Shown here: positions 1 through 8,917 of the stretch, piece by piece
How positions within the stretch are numbered: the stretch's first letter is position 1
Layout of the letters: every line of letters starts with the position of its first letter
Assembly (NCBI GenBank): GCA_024274785.1
Contig: JAJSAM010000039.1
Span: forward strand, 1-64,000
Direction of reading: 5' to 3'
Length of the DNA: 64,000 nucleotides
Origin: Planctomycetota bacterium
GTDB taxonomy: Bacteria > Planctomycetota > JAJSAM01
The notes under the pieces: generated by a model
Told to the model about the DNA's origin: nothing
What the model saw: the letters and a program-made list of their open reading frames with translations, nothing else
The model's database searches: none
Translations under genes and position numbers: made by a program

Positions 1-125
1 AACAGCCCATCCTGATCACAGAATCACGGAAGACGTACCGCGGGGTGACGCAAAATGGGTAGATCCCGGCGCTCGACGAGTGAGTGCAACTACCGGGAAG
101 GCGGACAGTTCAACAACTGGATCAC

Positions 126-599
126 TCACGAATAATCCGGGTTAAGCCCCAGCGCCCGGCAGAATTCGCGGTGGGTAAGGCCCTGCTCAACCTTCAGCCG
201 GTCCCGCGCGGCGATCAGGAAGTCCCGGGCGCGACGCTGCTTGACCCCACCCGGAGCGATCACCTCCCGGGACACTGAAAGCAGCGCCTCGGCCCGGATC
301 AGGCGCCGCTCCATCTTCGACCTCCGCCGCCGGCTCTTCCTCCCCCGGGTGGAGGCTACCGAGAGGAGCTTCTCCATCGGGGCGAGCAGGCGGTGCCATA
401 GTTTCGAAACCCGCTCCGGGCGGATGCCGGCTTCGGCGCAGAGCTGGGACACCGGACGAGCCAGCCAGGAGGGATCGAAGCACTTCACCACCGCCGCACA
501 GATCAGAGCGAGGAGGAGAGTTGGAGTATGGGGTGCAGCATGTGAGGATGGATGCGGCATCGGTGACGGGCCTCCGTGGTCTTGGTTTCGCAACCTCAC
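126..599 (-). pseudogene. Truncated second transposase ORF (N-terminal part)
   Basis: A 157-codon reading frame lies just downstream of the intact transposase on the same strand. Its Arg/Lys-rich middle (RKSRRRRSKMERR) and the segment LTHREFCRALGL resemble the N-terminal part of a two-gene transposon's second DDE protein, where this helix-turn-helix normally continues into a catalytic integrase domain. Here the frame stops four codons after ALGL, so no catalytic domain is present. I infer that the left end of the element was lost by insertion or deletion near position 126-140. The family match is from memory of similar proteins and is moderate; the start codon is uncertain. Confidence 0.4.
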
Positions 600-637
600 G
601 GTACCCCCGCCGATGCCGCTTCTCCATCCTGATCGCC

Positions 638-1870
638 CTACGCCTTCACCTCCCCGAGATCCACCCGGTGGCCGCAGAAGCAGAGCACCAGGCGCCCTCT
701 CTCCACCAGCAACCGCATCATCTCGAAGGGGCCGTGAGGCAGGATCTCCTCGGTGACGAAGGGATCTTCGACCCGCTGATCACCGAGCGCCACCGCGCCC
801 TGCCTCCCGCGACTGGCGGCCTGCACCCGCTCCATGACCTCCTCCCAGCGGCCGAAGAATCGGTCCGCCGGGGTCAGCCCGTCGATGCCCATGTGCGCCC
901 GGCCGAAGTTGTAGTGCTCAAAGTACTCCCGCAGCGCATCCTCTGCTTCCTCCACGCCGCCGAAGTGCCGCACGTGCCACAGCTCCCGCTGCACGGCATC
1001 GGCCAGCGACTCGATCTTCCCTCGGCCCCGGGGCCGGTAAGCGGGAGAGACGTGATGGTCGATGAGTTCCGTCTCCATAAACTGGCCCAGGGAGGAGGGC
1101 TTGTTCCAGGCCAGGAAGGGACCGCCGCGGTCGGTGTAGATTGCCTCCGGCTTGCCGTGGCGACGGATGGCCTCGGTGAGCACCCGGACCACGTCTTCGC
1201 TGGACGGATTCTCAAACAGAGCATGGCCCACACAGAACCGACTGAAGTCGTCCTCCACCAGCAAAAGCGCCCGGCGGAGGGATCCGATCCGTAGCTCCAC
1301 GAAGTCCATCTGCCAGAGCGCGTTGCGATGCGGAGCCTCGAAGCGCTGCACCTCCTCCTCGTCCTTGGGGCGCGACGCGGTGTGGACCAGCTCGTAGCCG
1401 TTTTGAGTCAGCACCCGGGCGATGGCCCGCACCGAGACCCTCCAGCCCTTGAAGCGTTTCAACTGGGTGCGGATCTGGGCCGGGCCCATGGAGGGATGGC
1501 GTTTCTTGTAGGTCAGGATTGCTGCTTCCTCGTGAGCCCCGAGCCCCTGTCCCGGATCCAGCGGCGCGCGCTGCGGCAGGGAGGGCTGGGGAGGTGCCGC
1601 TACCTCCGGCACCGGGTCCGGCAAGGGAGGCTGCGGCATGCTGCCGTCCTCCTGGGCGGCCTTCACCCAGTTCCGCAGGCTCTCGGTGCTGGCTCCGATC
1701 AGGCGGGCGATCTCAGCGCGCCTCATGCCGGATGCCACCAGCAGCAGCGCGTATTCGCGGACTTCCAGCGGAAAGGGGGACCCCGGGGTACGGGTGAAAT
1801 CCGGGCACGCCGGGGGAAGTCCGTCAGACGACGACGAACGGACGGGAGAAGACTGACTGGACTGCGCCAT
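638..1870 (-). mobile_element. DDE integrase-type transposase (intact ORF)
   Basis: A 410-residue transposase. Residues about 34-75 form a helix-turn-helix (IARLIGASTESLRNWVK) and residues about 180-300 an rve/integrase catalytic core. The DDE triad is visible as Asp189 (WQMDFVE), Asp247 (YTDRGG) and Glu287 (GRGKIESLADA). A proline-rich linker (about 78-105) joins the two domains. It belongs to the IS481/IS3-like integrase-fold group; exact family not decided. No clear terminal inverted repeats were found around it, and the downstream partner ORF is truncated, so the element is probably not autonomous although this ORF looks complete. Confidence 0.85.
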
Positions 1871-2352
1871 GGACGCCTCCTTGGCCGGTTGCTACCGGCC
1901 AGATCAGGGCGTCCGGACCCCTCACACGGCTTGCGCTTTTACTGGGACAAAAAGCGGCAGGACCTGTGGGGTCATGACAGCTATTGCGGATTGGGGCAGC
2001 CAGGAACGGTGTCGGCCAACATGATGTGGAGCTTGCGGCCTTGGTGAGCGGCGGTCGAACCAGCGCCGATGGCGGTTGGCTGAGGGATCGATACCGCCCG
2101 GCAGCAGTGGCCACTCCTCGCTGCGCATCTCTACCGGGCGTGGCGCCGAGGGCCAGGCGAAGGTACCGTGCTCCACCGGCGGCATAGAGGGTCGAGGGTG
2201 AGTGATGGGAAGAAACGCGACGAAAAGGGCGCACACCGGGAGGGTCCACCCCGAGATGGGCCAAAACGCGCCAAAGCGGCCGGTGAAGAGCGGGTGGGAG
2301 AGCCAAGGGAAGGCCTTGACGGGGGAGAGGACCGCAGAGAGCGTCGCCGGTG
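1871..2352. other. Non-coding stretch between two transposon remnants
   Basis: About 480 bases between the start of the intact transposase and the broken istB fragment. Open frames exist on both strands but none shows a recognisable domain, signal or ribosome binding site. It probably contains the upstream end of the intact element and the junction where it interrupted or replaced the IS21 element. No gene is called. Confidence 0.5.
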
Positions 2353-2832
2353 TCAAGGTCCGCCCATACTGTTCGCACTCTGGCCCAGCCAAGCGGACCC
2401 TGGAATCCGGTCGTTCCCTCGGCGGCTCGCCGCTGATTCAGGGCGGGCGTCCGGTTCGGGCAAGTGGACCGCATTTCGGAGTGCGGTGTGCGTCTTTCCG
2501 GTCCCGGTTGGTCCCGGCGGACAGACGTTGGCCAGGCGTCCCACGAAGGCGCAGGTGGCCAGCTCGATGATGCGGGCCGTGGGGATCACCGGGTTGAATT
2601 CGAAGCGGAAGTCTCCGATGGTCTTCTCCTGCTCGAAGCTGGCACGATGGAGCCTCAGGCAGAGCTGCCTGGCCTCGCGGCGCTCCACCTCGTCGGACAG
2701 AAGTCGGAGAAGGAACTCTCCGTAGGCCAGGCTGTCCTCCGTGGCCTGGCGGACGCGAAGCTCGAGAGTCTCCAGGACCCCGGAGAGGCGAAGCTTCTTC
2801 AGCAGCGGGACGATCTCCACCGCGTCACTCAT
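2353..2832 (-). pseudogene. istB: IstB-like IS21 helper ATPase, truncated
   Basis: The first ~118 codons match the IS21 helper ATPase: an N-terminal helical segment (LKKLRLSGVLETLELRVRQA), then the region before the ATPase core and a Walker A motif GPTGTGKTH. Immediately after Walker A the IstB pattern is lost and the remaining ~40 codons are unrelated, so the catalytic ATPase core is missing. IstB is normally about 250 residues. The start overlaps the end of the istA fragment by 4 bp (ATGA), the usual arrangement in IS21. This is a dead remnant. Confidence 0.75.
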
Positions 2833-3176
2833 CGCCCACCTCCCACCAAGGGGAGCAGCTCTTCGGCGGTGCGGGCATAGCGCGAATGGGGCGCGCCGTT
2901 TCTCGGTGGCTGCGGCTCCGGCAGGGGCAGGAGATCCAGGCCTTCGCAGAGGATCTTCTTCACCCCGCGGTAGGTGAAGTTGGCGAAGAAGAGCGCCCGC
3001 TCGCAGGTGGCCCGGGCCCGGGTCGCGGGGAAGGTCTCGAGGTGAGTGACTACGTACTGCACGGTGCGCAACTGGCTGAGGACGTCGTCGGCGTCGAAGA
3101 TCTCCCGGACGTACTTGAGCACCACCTCGCCCATTCGGAAGTCCTCCGGGAAGGAGGACCGAGATGCGGAGACCAT
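2829..3176 (-). pseudogene. istA: IstA-like IS21 transposase, C-terminal fragment
   Basis: A 115-codon frame equals only the extreme C-terminus of an IS21 transposase (family length about 400-520). The recognisable part is ATCERALFFANFTYRGVKK followed by ILCEGLDLLPLP, the segment after the DDE domain. The catalytic domain and the element's upstream end are absent. It precedes the istB fragment in the normal IS21 order with a 4-bp overlap. The apparent start codon is arbitrary because the gene is 5'-truncated. Confidence 0.7.
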
Positions 3177-3264
3177 CCGCTTGGCCGAACCGGAGACGGT
3201 CCGATCGGGTGAACCAACTGCGAACTTACAGGGCGGACTGTGACATCGATCTGCGCCACGTCTC

Positions 3265-3534
3265 GTGAGATTCCTGCTCGACCAGGGACTCCCTCGCTCT
3301 ACCGTTCGGTGTCTTCGCGCCGAGGGCTTCGAGGCGGATCACGTGGGCGACCTCGGTCCTGCCCGGGTAACAGACGCTGCGATCATCAATGAGGCTCGAA
3401 GCTTGCGGGCGGTCGTCCTCACTCTGGACACCGACTTTCACTGCCGTGACGACCCTGCATCCGGTCTGAGAGGTTCTCGGGACATCCAATTCGGTACCGT
3501 ATCCTCATCACCTCAATCGGACAATCTTGAGTGA
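3265..3534 (+). pseudogene. DUF5615 PIN-like toxin, probably 3'-truncated and orphan
   Basis: Residues 1-59 fit the DUF5615 (Mut7-C/PIN-like) toxin family: start MRFLLDQGLPRSTVRCLRAEGF, DHVGDLG, and a predicted acidic active-site segment LTLDTDFH. Family members run about 110-120 residues and continue into a conserved strand; here the last 30 codons are unlike the family and the frame ends at 89 residues, so a frameshift or deletion after DTDFH is likely. The start is GTG. The DUF433 antitoxin usually encoded just upstream is absent; the IS21 remnant takes its place. Probably inactive. Confidence 0.6.
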
Positions 3535-3542
3535 GGATTCCC

Positions 3543-4031
3543 ATGAAGAAGGCCATCATTTTCGCCATTGCCCTCGTGGCGCTGTTTGGCGGCGGGCGGA
3601 TCGCCCTCTCGCACTGTGAGATCCCCTGTGGGATCTACGACGACCAGGCGCGCATCGCCTCGATGCTCGAGGCCATGACCACCGTCGAGAAATCCATGAA
3701 GCAGATCGTCGAGATCTCCGCGATGGAGAAGCCCGATCAGAATCAGCTCATTCGGTGGGTCATGAACAAGGAGGAGCACGCCGGACGGATCCAGGAGATC
3801 GTCGCGCAATACTGGCTGACCCAGCGGATCAAGGTCCCCGCGGCCGGCGACGAGAAAGCGACCGCGAAGTACCTCCGCCAGCTCGCGCTGCTCCACCAGG
3901 TCATCGTCAAGGCCATGAAGATGAAGCAGACGACGGACGTCGCCCACGTGGCCGACGCGCGCCGCCTCGTGGATGACTTTGCGACGACGTACTTCTCCGC
4001 GGAAGATCTCAAGCATCTGCACGAGCATTAG
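3543..4031 (+). CDS. sodN: Nickel superoxide dismutase with Sec signal peptide
   Basis: Ni-SOD dismutes superoxide to oxygen and peroxide using a nickel bound by the N-terminal hook of the mature protein. The hook HCEIPCGIYDDQARI is present at residues 24-38, with His24, Cys25 and Cys29 becoming the His1, Cys2 and Cys6 ligands once residues 1-23 are removed. Those 23 residues look like a Sec signal peptide (KK, a hydrophobic core, then A-L-S before His). Cleavage by signal peptidase would therefore expose His1 directly. No sodX-type maturation peptidase gene is adjacent. The ATG at 3543 is preferred over an in-frame GTG at 3531; GTGAGG lies about 6 nt upstream of the ATG. The mature form (about 139 aa) is somewhat longer than the Streptomyces enzyme. 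Confidence 0.93.
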   Translation: MKKAIIFAIALVALFGGGRIALSHCEIPCGIYDDQARIASMLEAMTTVEKSMKQIVEISAMEKPDQNQLIRWVMNKEEHAGRIQEIVAQYWLTQRIKVPAAGDEKATAKYLRQLALLHQVIVKAMKMKQTTDVAHVADARRLVDDFATTYFSAEDLKHLHEH

Positions 4032-4095
4032 CAGAACGTCGGGATCACGCGTTTCCTCCAGGTAATCCCGTTCGCCCGACGGCCGGCCAGGTTCA

Positions 4096-4124
4096 GCGCC
4101 CTGCCTTCGAACGACGGAGGGCGC
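4096..4124. terminator. GC-rich hairpin after sodN
   Basis: An inverted repeat GCGCCCT...AGGGCGC (7-bp stem, 15-nt loop) lies about 65 bp after the sodN stop codon. There is no following U-tract, so if it ends transcription it would do so with help from Rho or as an RNA 3'-end stabiliser. Confidence 0.35.
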
Positions 4125-4283
4125 CACGCTGCCGTCGCCTTCCGGGGTGCGGGACTGCGGACGGTTTTCCGGCACCGCGGGACTCCCGGGGGGCAAGGTG
4201 TCGGGTGTGGTCGGAACAGCGCCCGGCCCTCCGATGGGGATGGTCAACACGCAGCCTGCAATCTGAACAGAATCGAGGTCGCC

Positions 4284-6188
4284 ATGAGACTGCGCCTTTT
4301 AGTCCTGCTCCCCGGGCTCCTGATCGCTTCCCTGCCCGCGAGCGCCGGAGAAGAGGCTCCCGCGACTCCGGCCTCGGGGGGAGTTCACCTCTCCGGGGAT
4401 CGCGAGGGCGACGGGCCTGCTTTCCGGGACGGCGTGTTCCACCTGCTCGACACCGGGGGAACCGGGAACCAATCGAACGCGATGGCGCTCGATCGGTCGA
4501 TGGATGGCGCGGCGGAGATGGTCATGCTGCAGTGCCGGATGCGGGTGCTCGAAGGCGGCGACGGCGGGGCCTTCGTTTTCCTGAACACCTCGGAACATGG
4601 TGCGCGCGGCCCCGCGCCCTTCGTTCGGAGCTGGGTGGCGCCGAACCTGAAGGCGACCTTCGCCGTGGGGATCGACGTCCACAATCCGCCGAACGAGGAG
4701 CCGTTCGGACCGTGGGGCAACTACCAGGGGCTGCCGCAGCGGGAAGTGTCGTTGCACTTCGACGGTCGCGAAATCGTGAAGCGCGTGTCACCCGTCGAAT
4801 TCCGCGGCGACTTCACCGACCTCGAGATCATCGTCCAGCACGTGGTGGGCGGGGCGGAAGTCACGGTGCGCATCGCCGGCGCCGCGGTCTATGACCGGTT
4901 CTTCATCGCGGGGCTGCTGCCCTACGAAGCCCGCCTGGCGATCGGCGCCGGCACCCGGCCGGATCTCGCCACCGAATTCGACGTCAAGGACATCCGGTTC
5001 TCGACGGGCGCTCCGGCGGCCCGCCGCCGCCCGCCGCTCAACGTGGAGGTCTTCCACCAAGTGATGACGAACAACCGGAAGACCGCCTATGAGGCCGAGG
5101 TCGAACTGCCCCCGGCCAACTGGGCGTTCGGGCGGGTGATCCTCACGCTCGACATCCACGACGGCGGGAAGATGTGGGACGAGTGGGACCGCAACGGAGA
5201 GGTCTCGATCTTCACCGGAGACGGGGGAAAGCTCGGGATCGTTCCCTTCATCACTTCCTACCGCACCCCCTGCCACTGGGAGGTGGACGTGACGCACTTC
5301 CGGCCGCTGCTCGCCGGGAAGACGAAGTTCGAGATCCGGGCGGGGACGAACTTCTACAAGGGCCGCGGCTATTCGATGAGCGTCTCGCTGGACTTCTACC
5401 ACGGTACGCCGGCGCTCCTGCCCTACCGGGTCGTGCCGCTCTGGGTCGGCATCGCGAAATACCGGTCCGCGGAGAATCACTTTCAGGATTTCTTCACCCC
5501 GCAGTCCGTGAACATCGACGAGTCGGCCCGCGGCGCCCGCGTGTTCACCACCACCACCGGCCACTCGCAGATCGGTGAATTCACACCATCGGCCCGGACC
5601 CTGTCGTTCGTTCCCGATCTGGCGGCCGGACAACTCCTGAAGCACCGCTTCTCGAACGTGCTCTGGAAGGCCGACTGCTACCTGAACCCGAACCGTCCGC
5701 AGTACGGAACCTGGAAGTACTCCCGCGCCGGTTGGGCGCCGGGCGACGTCGTCCGCCCCTGGTGGATCGACTTGTCCTCGATGCTCCTGCCGGGCAAGAC
5801 CGCGGAGTTCCGCTACGAGCCCGAGCCCTATGACTTCAGCGACGTATCCCGCCAGCCGACCGAGAGCCAGATCAACCAGGCCTCTCACGTCGTTCGCAGC
5901 TACCTGATCCTCTACCGCGAGCCGGACGGGATGGTGTCCGCCCCCACGGTGATGGTCACCAACGTCGCGGCCGGCAGCAACGCGGCGAAAGCGGGCATGA
6001 AGCGGGGTGACTACCTCGCCAGCTACGATGGATTGCGCATCGACTCGATCGACGACCTCCGGGCCGCGATCGGACGGGCGATGGTCGCGAAGACCTCGAG
6101 GATCGCGGTGGTGGTGTTCCGGGGGACCGCCCGGCTCGAACTCGAACTTCTGCCGGGCAGGATGGGGGTCAACCTGAGCGTGCGGTAG
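4284..6188 (+). CDS. Secreted PNGase F-like domain protein with C-terminal PDZ domain
   Basis: A 634-residue exported protein. Residues 1-22 are a Sec signal (hydrophobic core, ASA-GE cleavage). Residues about 35-245 are a beta-rich region of unknown family. Residues about 250-380 resemble the PNGase F fold: ILTLDIHDGGKMWDEWDR, a TPCHWEVDVTHF strand and a FEIRAGTNFYKG segment. Residues about 545-634 form a PDZ domain (AAGSNAAKAGMKRGDYLASYDG), usually a peptide-binding module. I infer a periplasmic or surface protein acting on glycoproteins or binding peptides; actual amidase activity is not shown. A GAGG motif precedes the ATG. It stands alone between sodN and the convergent phosphate genes, whose last stop codon abuts its own. 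Confidence 0.7.
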   Translation: MRLRLLVLLPGLLIASLPASAGEEAPATPASGGVHLSGDREGDGPAFRDGVFHLLDTGGTGNQSNAMALDRSMDGAAEMVMLQCRMRVLEGGDGGAFVFLNTSEHGARGPAPFVRSWVAPNLKATFAVGIDVHNPPNEEPFGPWGNYQGLPQREVSLHFDGREIVKRVSPVEFRGDFTDLEIIVQHVVGGAEVTVRIAGAAVYDRFFIAGLLPYEARLAIGAGTRPDLATEFDVKDIRFSTGAPAARRRPPLNVEVFHQVMTNNRKTAYEAEVELPPANWAFGRVILTLDIHDGGKMWDEWDRNGEVSIFTGDGGKLGIVPFITSYRTPCHWEVDVTHFRPLLAGKTKFEIRAGTNFYKGRGYSMSVSLDFYHGTPALLPYRVVPLWVGIAKYRSAENHFQDFFTPQSVNIDESARGARVFTTTTGHSQIGEFTPSARTLSFVPDLAAGQLLKHRFSNVLWKADCYLNPNRPQYGTWKYSRAGWAPGDVVRPWWIDLSSMLLPGKTAEFRYEPEPYDFSDVSRQPTESQINQASHVVRSYLILYREPDGMVSAPTVMVTNVAAGSNAAKAGMKRGDYLASYDGLRIDSIDDLRAAIGRAMVAKTSRIAVVVFRGTARLELELLPGRMGVNLSVR

Positions 6189-6881
6189 CTATTCCCCGTG
6201 CCGCGAGACGCCTTCCGGCCGGAAGCCGTACCTCGGGAACGGGTTCGACACCGCGGTGCAGATGTTCTTCAGGTGTGCGGCGACGCGCTTCATGTAGCGG
6301 AGCAGCATGACCAGGGCGACGGTGCGCTTCTCGATCGTCTCGTCCGGGGCTCCGGTCTCCATGATCTGCTTCAGGACGCCGTCGGAGTCGAAGGAGATGC
6401 CCTGGTAGAACTCGACGTGGTCCCGGGCGGCTTCCTTGTCTTCGTCCACGAACGCCGCGCGGGTCTTGGCGAAGAGCTTTCGGGTCCGCTCGACGACGCT
6501 GTCGAAGATCTCCTTGTGCTCGCCGAAGTCGAGGGCGCCCGGCATCCAGGTCACCACTTCGCCGACGTTCTTCGTGTAATCGCCGATCCGCTCGAGGTCG
6601 ATGACCACGCTGGTCAGCACCAGACCGGAGAGCAGGCCCGCGCCTTTGGACACCGCGAGGTGTTCGAAGACCTTGATTCGAACGATCTGCTGCTTGTCGT
6701 TCAGGATCTTGTCCTGCTCCCGAATGTCCTTTCGCAGGCTCGCGTCCGCTTCACCCACGGTGGCCTCGAGGACGGTCTCGAACATCGAGCGGGCCTGGTC
6801 GAGCATCTCGATGGACTCCTGCCGCGCCTCGTCGAGGAGCGTGTCGCTCTGGCTCAGGATGTTCCAAAGGTCTTTCCACAT
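6189..6881 (-). CDS. PhoU-like domain protein
   Basis: A 230-residue, almost entirely helical protein with the PhoU/DUF47 pattern: acidic and basic heptad-like helices, the motif VVIDLERIGDYTKNVGEV near residue 95, and a second helical bundle ending MKRVAAHLKNICTAVSNP. PhoU proteins regulate phosphate uptake and bind metal clusters on three-helix bundles. It lies 22 bp downstream of the Na/phosphate symporter gene on the same strand, so it most likely controls that transporter rather than a Pst system; no pst genes are in the window. Confidence 0.85.
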   Translation of the reverse strand: MWKDLWNILSQSDTLLDEARQESIEMLDQARSMFETVLEATVGEADASLRKDIREQDKILNDKQQIVRIKVFEHLAVSKGAGLLSGLVLTSVVIDLERIGDYTKNVGEVVTWMPGALDFGEHKEIFDSVVERTRKLFAKTRAAFVDEDKEAARDHVEFYQGISFDSDGVLKQIMETGAPDETIEKRTVALVMLLRYMKRVAAHLKNICTAVSNPFPRYGFRPEGVSRHGE

Positions 6882-6903
6882 CTCGGTCCTCCTCTCACAT
6901 CCG

Positions 6904-8082
6904 TCAGAAAATCAGGATGATCGCCAGGGGCGCCAGGTACGCGGCGAAGTAGATCAACAGGAAGATCACCGCACGCTTCTTCGAAACGGTCACGATCGAG
7001 GCGACCCACTCCGCCATGAAGATCGGGATTCGCTTGATCGGGTAGATCAGGACGATCCCGAAGATATTGAACACCAGGTGCACGATCGCCACCGTCACTC
7101 CGACCCCCGCCGCGTTTCGGGCTGCGGCGGCCACCTCCGGGTTGCCTTCCACTCCGGCGGCCAGGGCCAGGGCCGCCAGGAAGGCGGTCACCGTCGTGCC
7201 GATGTTCGCGCCGAGCGTATAGGGGAAGATCTGTTTGAGGGTGAGAATCCCCGCCCCCACCAACGGAACGACGAGAGAAGTGGTGACACTCGAAGACTGG
7301 ACCAGGATCGTGAAGACGATGCCGACCGCCATGGCCGTCGCGGCATTCCGGAAGAGGAAGCGGTCCATGATCCGGGCCATCTTCTGAATGAAGATGGAGC
7401 GCATCACCTTCACCATCATCACCAGTGTGATGAAGAGGATGATCAGCGCCACCGCCAGTGTCAGTCCCGGGTAGTGAAACAACTCGGAAAGGGCTTTGAC
7501 GATGGGTTTCACCATCGTCTTGAGTCCCTCGACCTTCCCGAAGGAGGTCCCGATCACCACCTCCTTCACCCAGAGTGCCGACTTCTCGAGGATATGAGTC
7601 GTGACCTCGACCGGCAGCAGCAGGATGACCGCGAGAATGTTGAACCAGTCGTGGACAGTTCCCGCCGCCAACGCCTTCCTGAACTCTCCCTGCCGACGCA
7701 CGTGGGCGAACGAGACCATAGTGTTCGTCACGGTGGTTCCGATGTTCGCACCCATGACGATCGGAATGGCGCCCCGCAGATCGATCGTCCCCGCCGCGGC
7801 GAACGCCACCACGATGGAGGTGGTCGTGGAGGACGACTGGATGATGCTGGTGGTCAGGACCCCGAGCAGAAGGCCCACCAGTGGATTCGACGTGGCTTGT
7901 TGAAGCAGGTCGGTGACGTAGGACTTCGTCAGCGACTTCAAGGCATCGCCCATCAGGTTGATGGCGACGAAGAACACGAACAGGGTCGCCAGGAGGATGA
8001 GCAGCCGGAAGGGGACCGGGAGGCCGGCCAGTCTGCCTGCCCCGGGGTCCGAACTCTCATGGAAAGTCGTGTCTTGACTCAC
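6904..8082 (-). CDS. Na+/phosphate cotransporter (NptA/type II family)
   Basis: A 392-residue inner-membrane protein with about eight hydrophobic spans and the two inverted-repeat signature motifs of type II sodium/phosphate symporters: QSSSTTTSIVVAFAAAG in the first half and QSSSVTTSLVVPLVGAG in the second. It would import phosphate coupled to sodium. The start is GTG, preceded by GAGGGATGAAG. It forms a two-gene operon with the PhoU-like gene immediately downstream. Some bacterial homologues carry the PhoU domain fused at the C-terminus; here the two are separate genes. Confidence 0.9.
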   Translation of the reverse strand: MSQDTTFHESSDPGAGRLAGLPVPFRLLILLATLFVFFVAINLMGDALKSLTKSYVTDLLQQATSNPLVGLLLGVLTTSIIQSSSTTTSIVVAFAAAGTIDLRGAIPIVMGANIGTTVTNTMVSFAHVRRQGEFRKALAAGTVHDWFNILAVILLLPVEVTTHILEKSALWVKEVVIGTSFGKVEGLKTMVKPIVKALSELFHYPGLTLAVALIILFITLVMMVKVMRSIFIQKMARIMDRFLFRNAATAMAVGIVFTILVQSSSVTTSLVVPLVGAGILTLKQIFPYTLGANIGTTVTAFLAALALAAGVEGNPEVAAAARNAAGVGVTVAIVHLVFNIFGIVLIYPIKRIPIFMAEWVASIVTVSKKRAVIFLLIYFAAYLAPLAIILIF

Positions 8083-8117
8083 GGCTTCATCCCTCTGCCC
8101 CTCGCTGTCGAACCAGA

Positions 8118-8756
8118 CTAGACCCGAATCAGAACCTTGTCGCGGAGTGCCAGCTGCACCACGCCCAGCCGGAATCCCAGTCGCGCCGCCACTCGAGCTT
8201 CATCTCTCTGGAAACCCGCCCCGTACGTTTCCTTGAAGATCACTCGCAGCATCACCTGGCGCTTCTTCAGCGCATAGAGCAGCCGCCGCAGGCCCATCTT
8301 GCCGAAGGCCTGCTCTTTCTCGATCACCGTCCGTACGGCAGGGCTGATGGGGTCCGGCACCTCCGCGGTGTTGAGCGAGATCCGGACATCCGGGGGCTCA
8401 TCCTCGAGCGGTGCGAGGAGATGAGTGCGCAGTCCTTCATCGTCGATGATGTCGCGCGTCGTCTCCCAGGCCTTCATGATGGGTTCGCCCAGAAGCCGCA
8501 ACGAGAGGAGCATCGTCAGCACTGTGCCGTCCGGCAGCCCCGTGGGCAGGTTGAGGTAACGGCCGCAGGTGGGGCAGGCGACTCCCCGGGATCCCTGTGG
8601 AGCCGAGAGCCCTTCGACCGGCTCGCAACGCGGGCATGGATCGGGAACGGGGGCTTCCGGTTCAGCGGGCGGAGCGCCGAAAGGGTCTATGGCGGTTCCC
8701 TCCTCGGGAACGAGGTACCGGGGCGGATTGACACGGTCTCGCGGGTCGCGGGACAT
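8118..8756 (-). CDS. Hypothetical protein with N-terminal zinc-ribbon-like Cys pairs
   Basis: A 212-residue soluble protein, family not recognised. A proline-rich N-terminus (about 1-40) is followed by two Cys pairs, CPRC and CPTC, about 26 residues apart, suggesting a treble-clef or zinc-ribbon. The rest is mixed helix with a basic segment LRRLLYALKKRQVMLR and a C-terminal part with no known motif. It sits 35 bp upstream of the phosphate transporter on the same strand and might be co-transcribed. A hexamer TACCAT occurs 8 nt before the ATG with no Shine-Dalgarno, compatible with a leaderless transcript. Confidence 0.55.
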   Translation of the reverse strand: MSRDPRDRVNPPRYLVPEEGTAIDPFGAPPAEPEAPVPDPCPRCEPVEGLSAPQGSRGVACPTCGRYLNLPTGLPDGTVLTMLLSLRLLGEPIMKAWETTRDIIDDEGLRTHLLAPLEDEPPDVRISLNTAEVPDPISPAVRTVIEKEQAFGKMGLRRLLYALKKRQVMLRVIFKETYGAGFQRDEARVAARLGFRLGVVQLALRDKVLIRV

Positions 8757-8917
8757 CGCCGCGTATGGTATGAGAGCGTCGGGACGCCGTCAGCATTTTC
8801 TTTCATGGGAATGCCGAACCCCGGGCCGGACCTGGCGGGTTGAAACCGGAACCGGATGCCGGGTCCCTGCGTCCAACAATCGAGATCTGGCCGTCGTAGA
8901 GATCACCGGGGCCACCC

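Noticed and set aside
1..125. tRNA or attachment site at the window edge
   Set aside because: No cloverleaf or direct repeat could be found; it is most likely truncated transposon DNA.
2168..2725. Long plus-strand open frames opposite the IS21 remnant
   Set aside because: They are shadows of the istB/istA fragments and the transposon junction; composition is arginine-rich with no domain or signal.
6601..8121. 506-codon plus-strand frame opposite the phosphate transporter and PhoU genes
   Set aside because: Antisense to two clearly recognised genes; the translation is rich in His, Asp, Arg and Gln with no domain, typical of GC-rich antisense frames.
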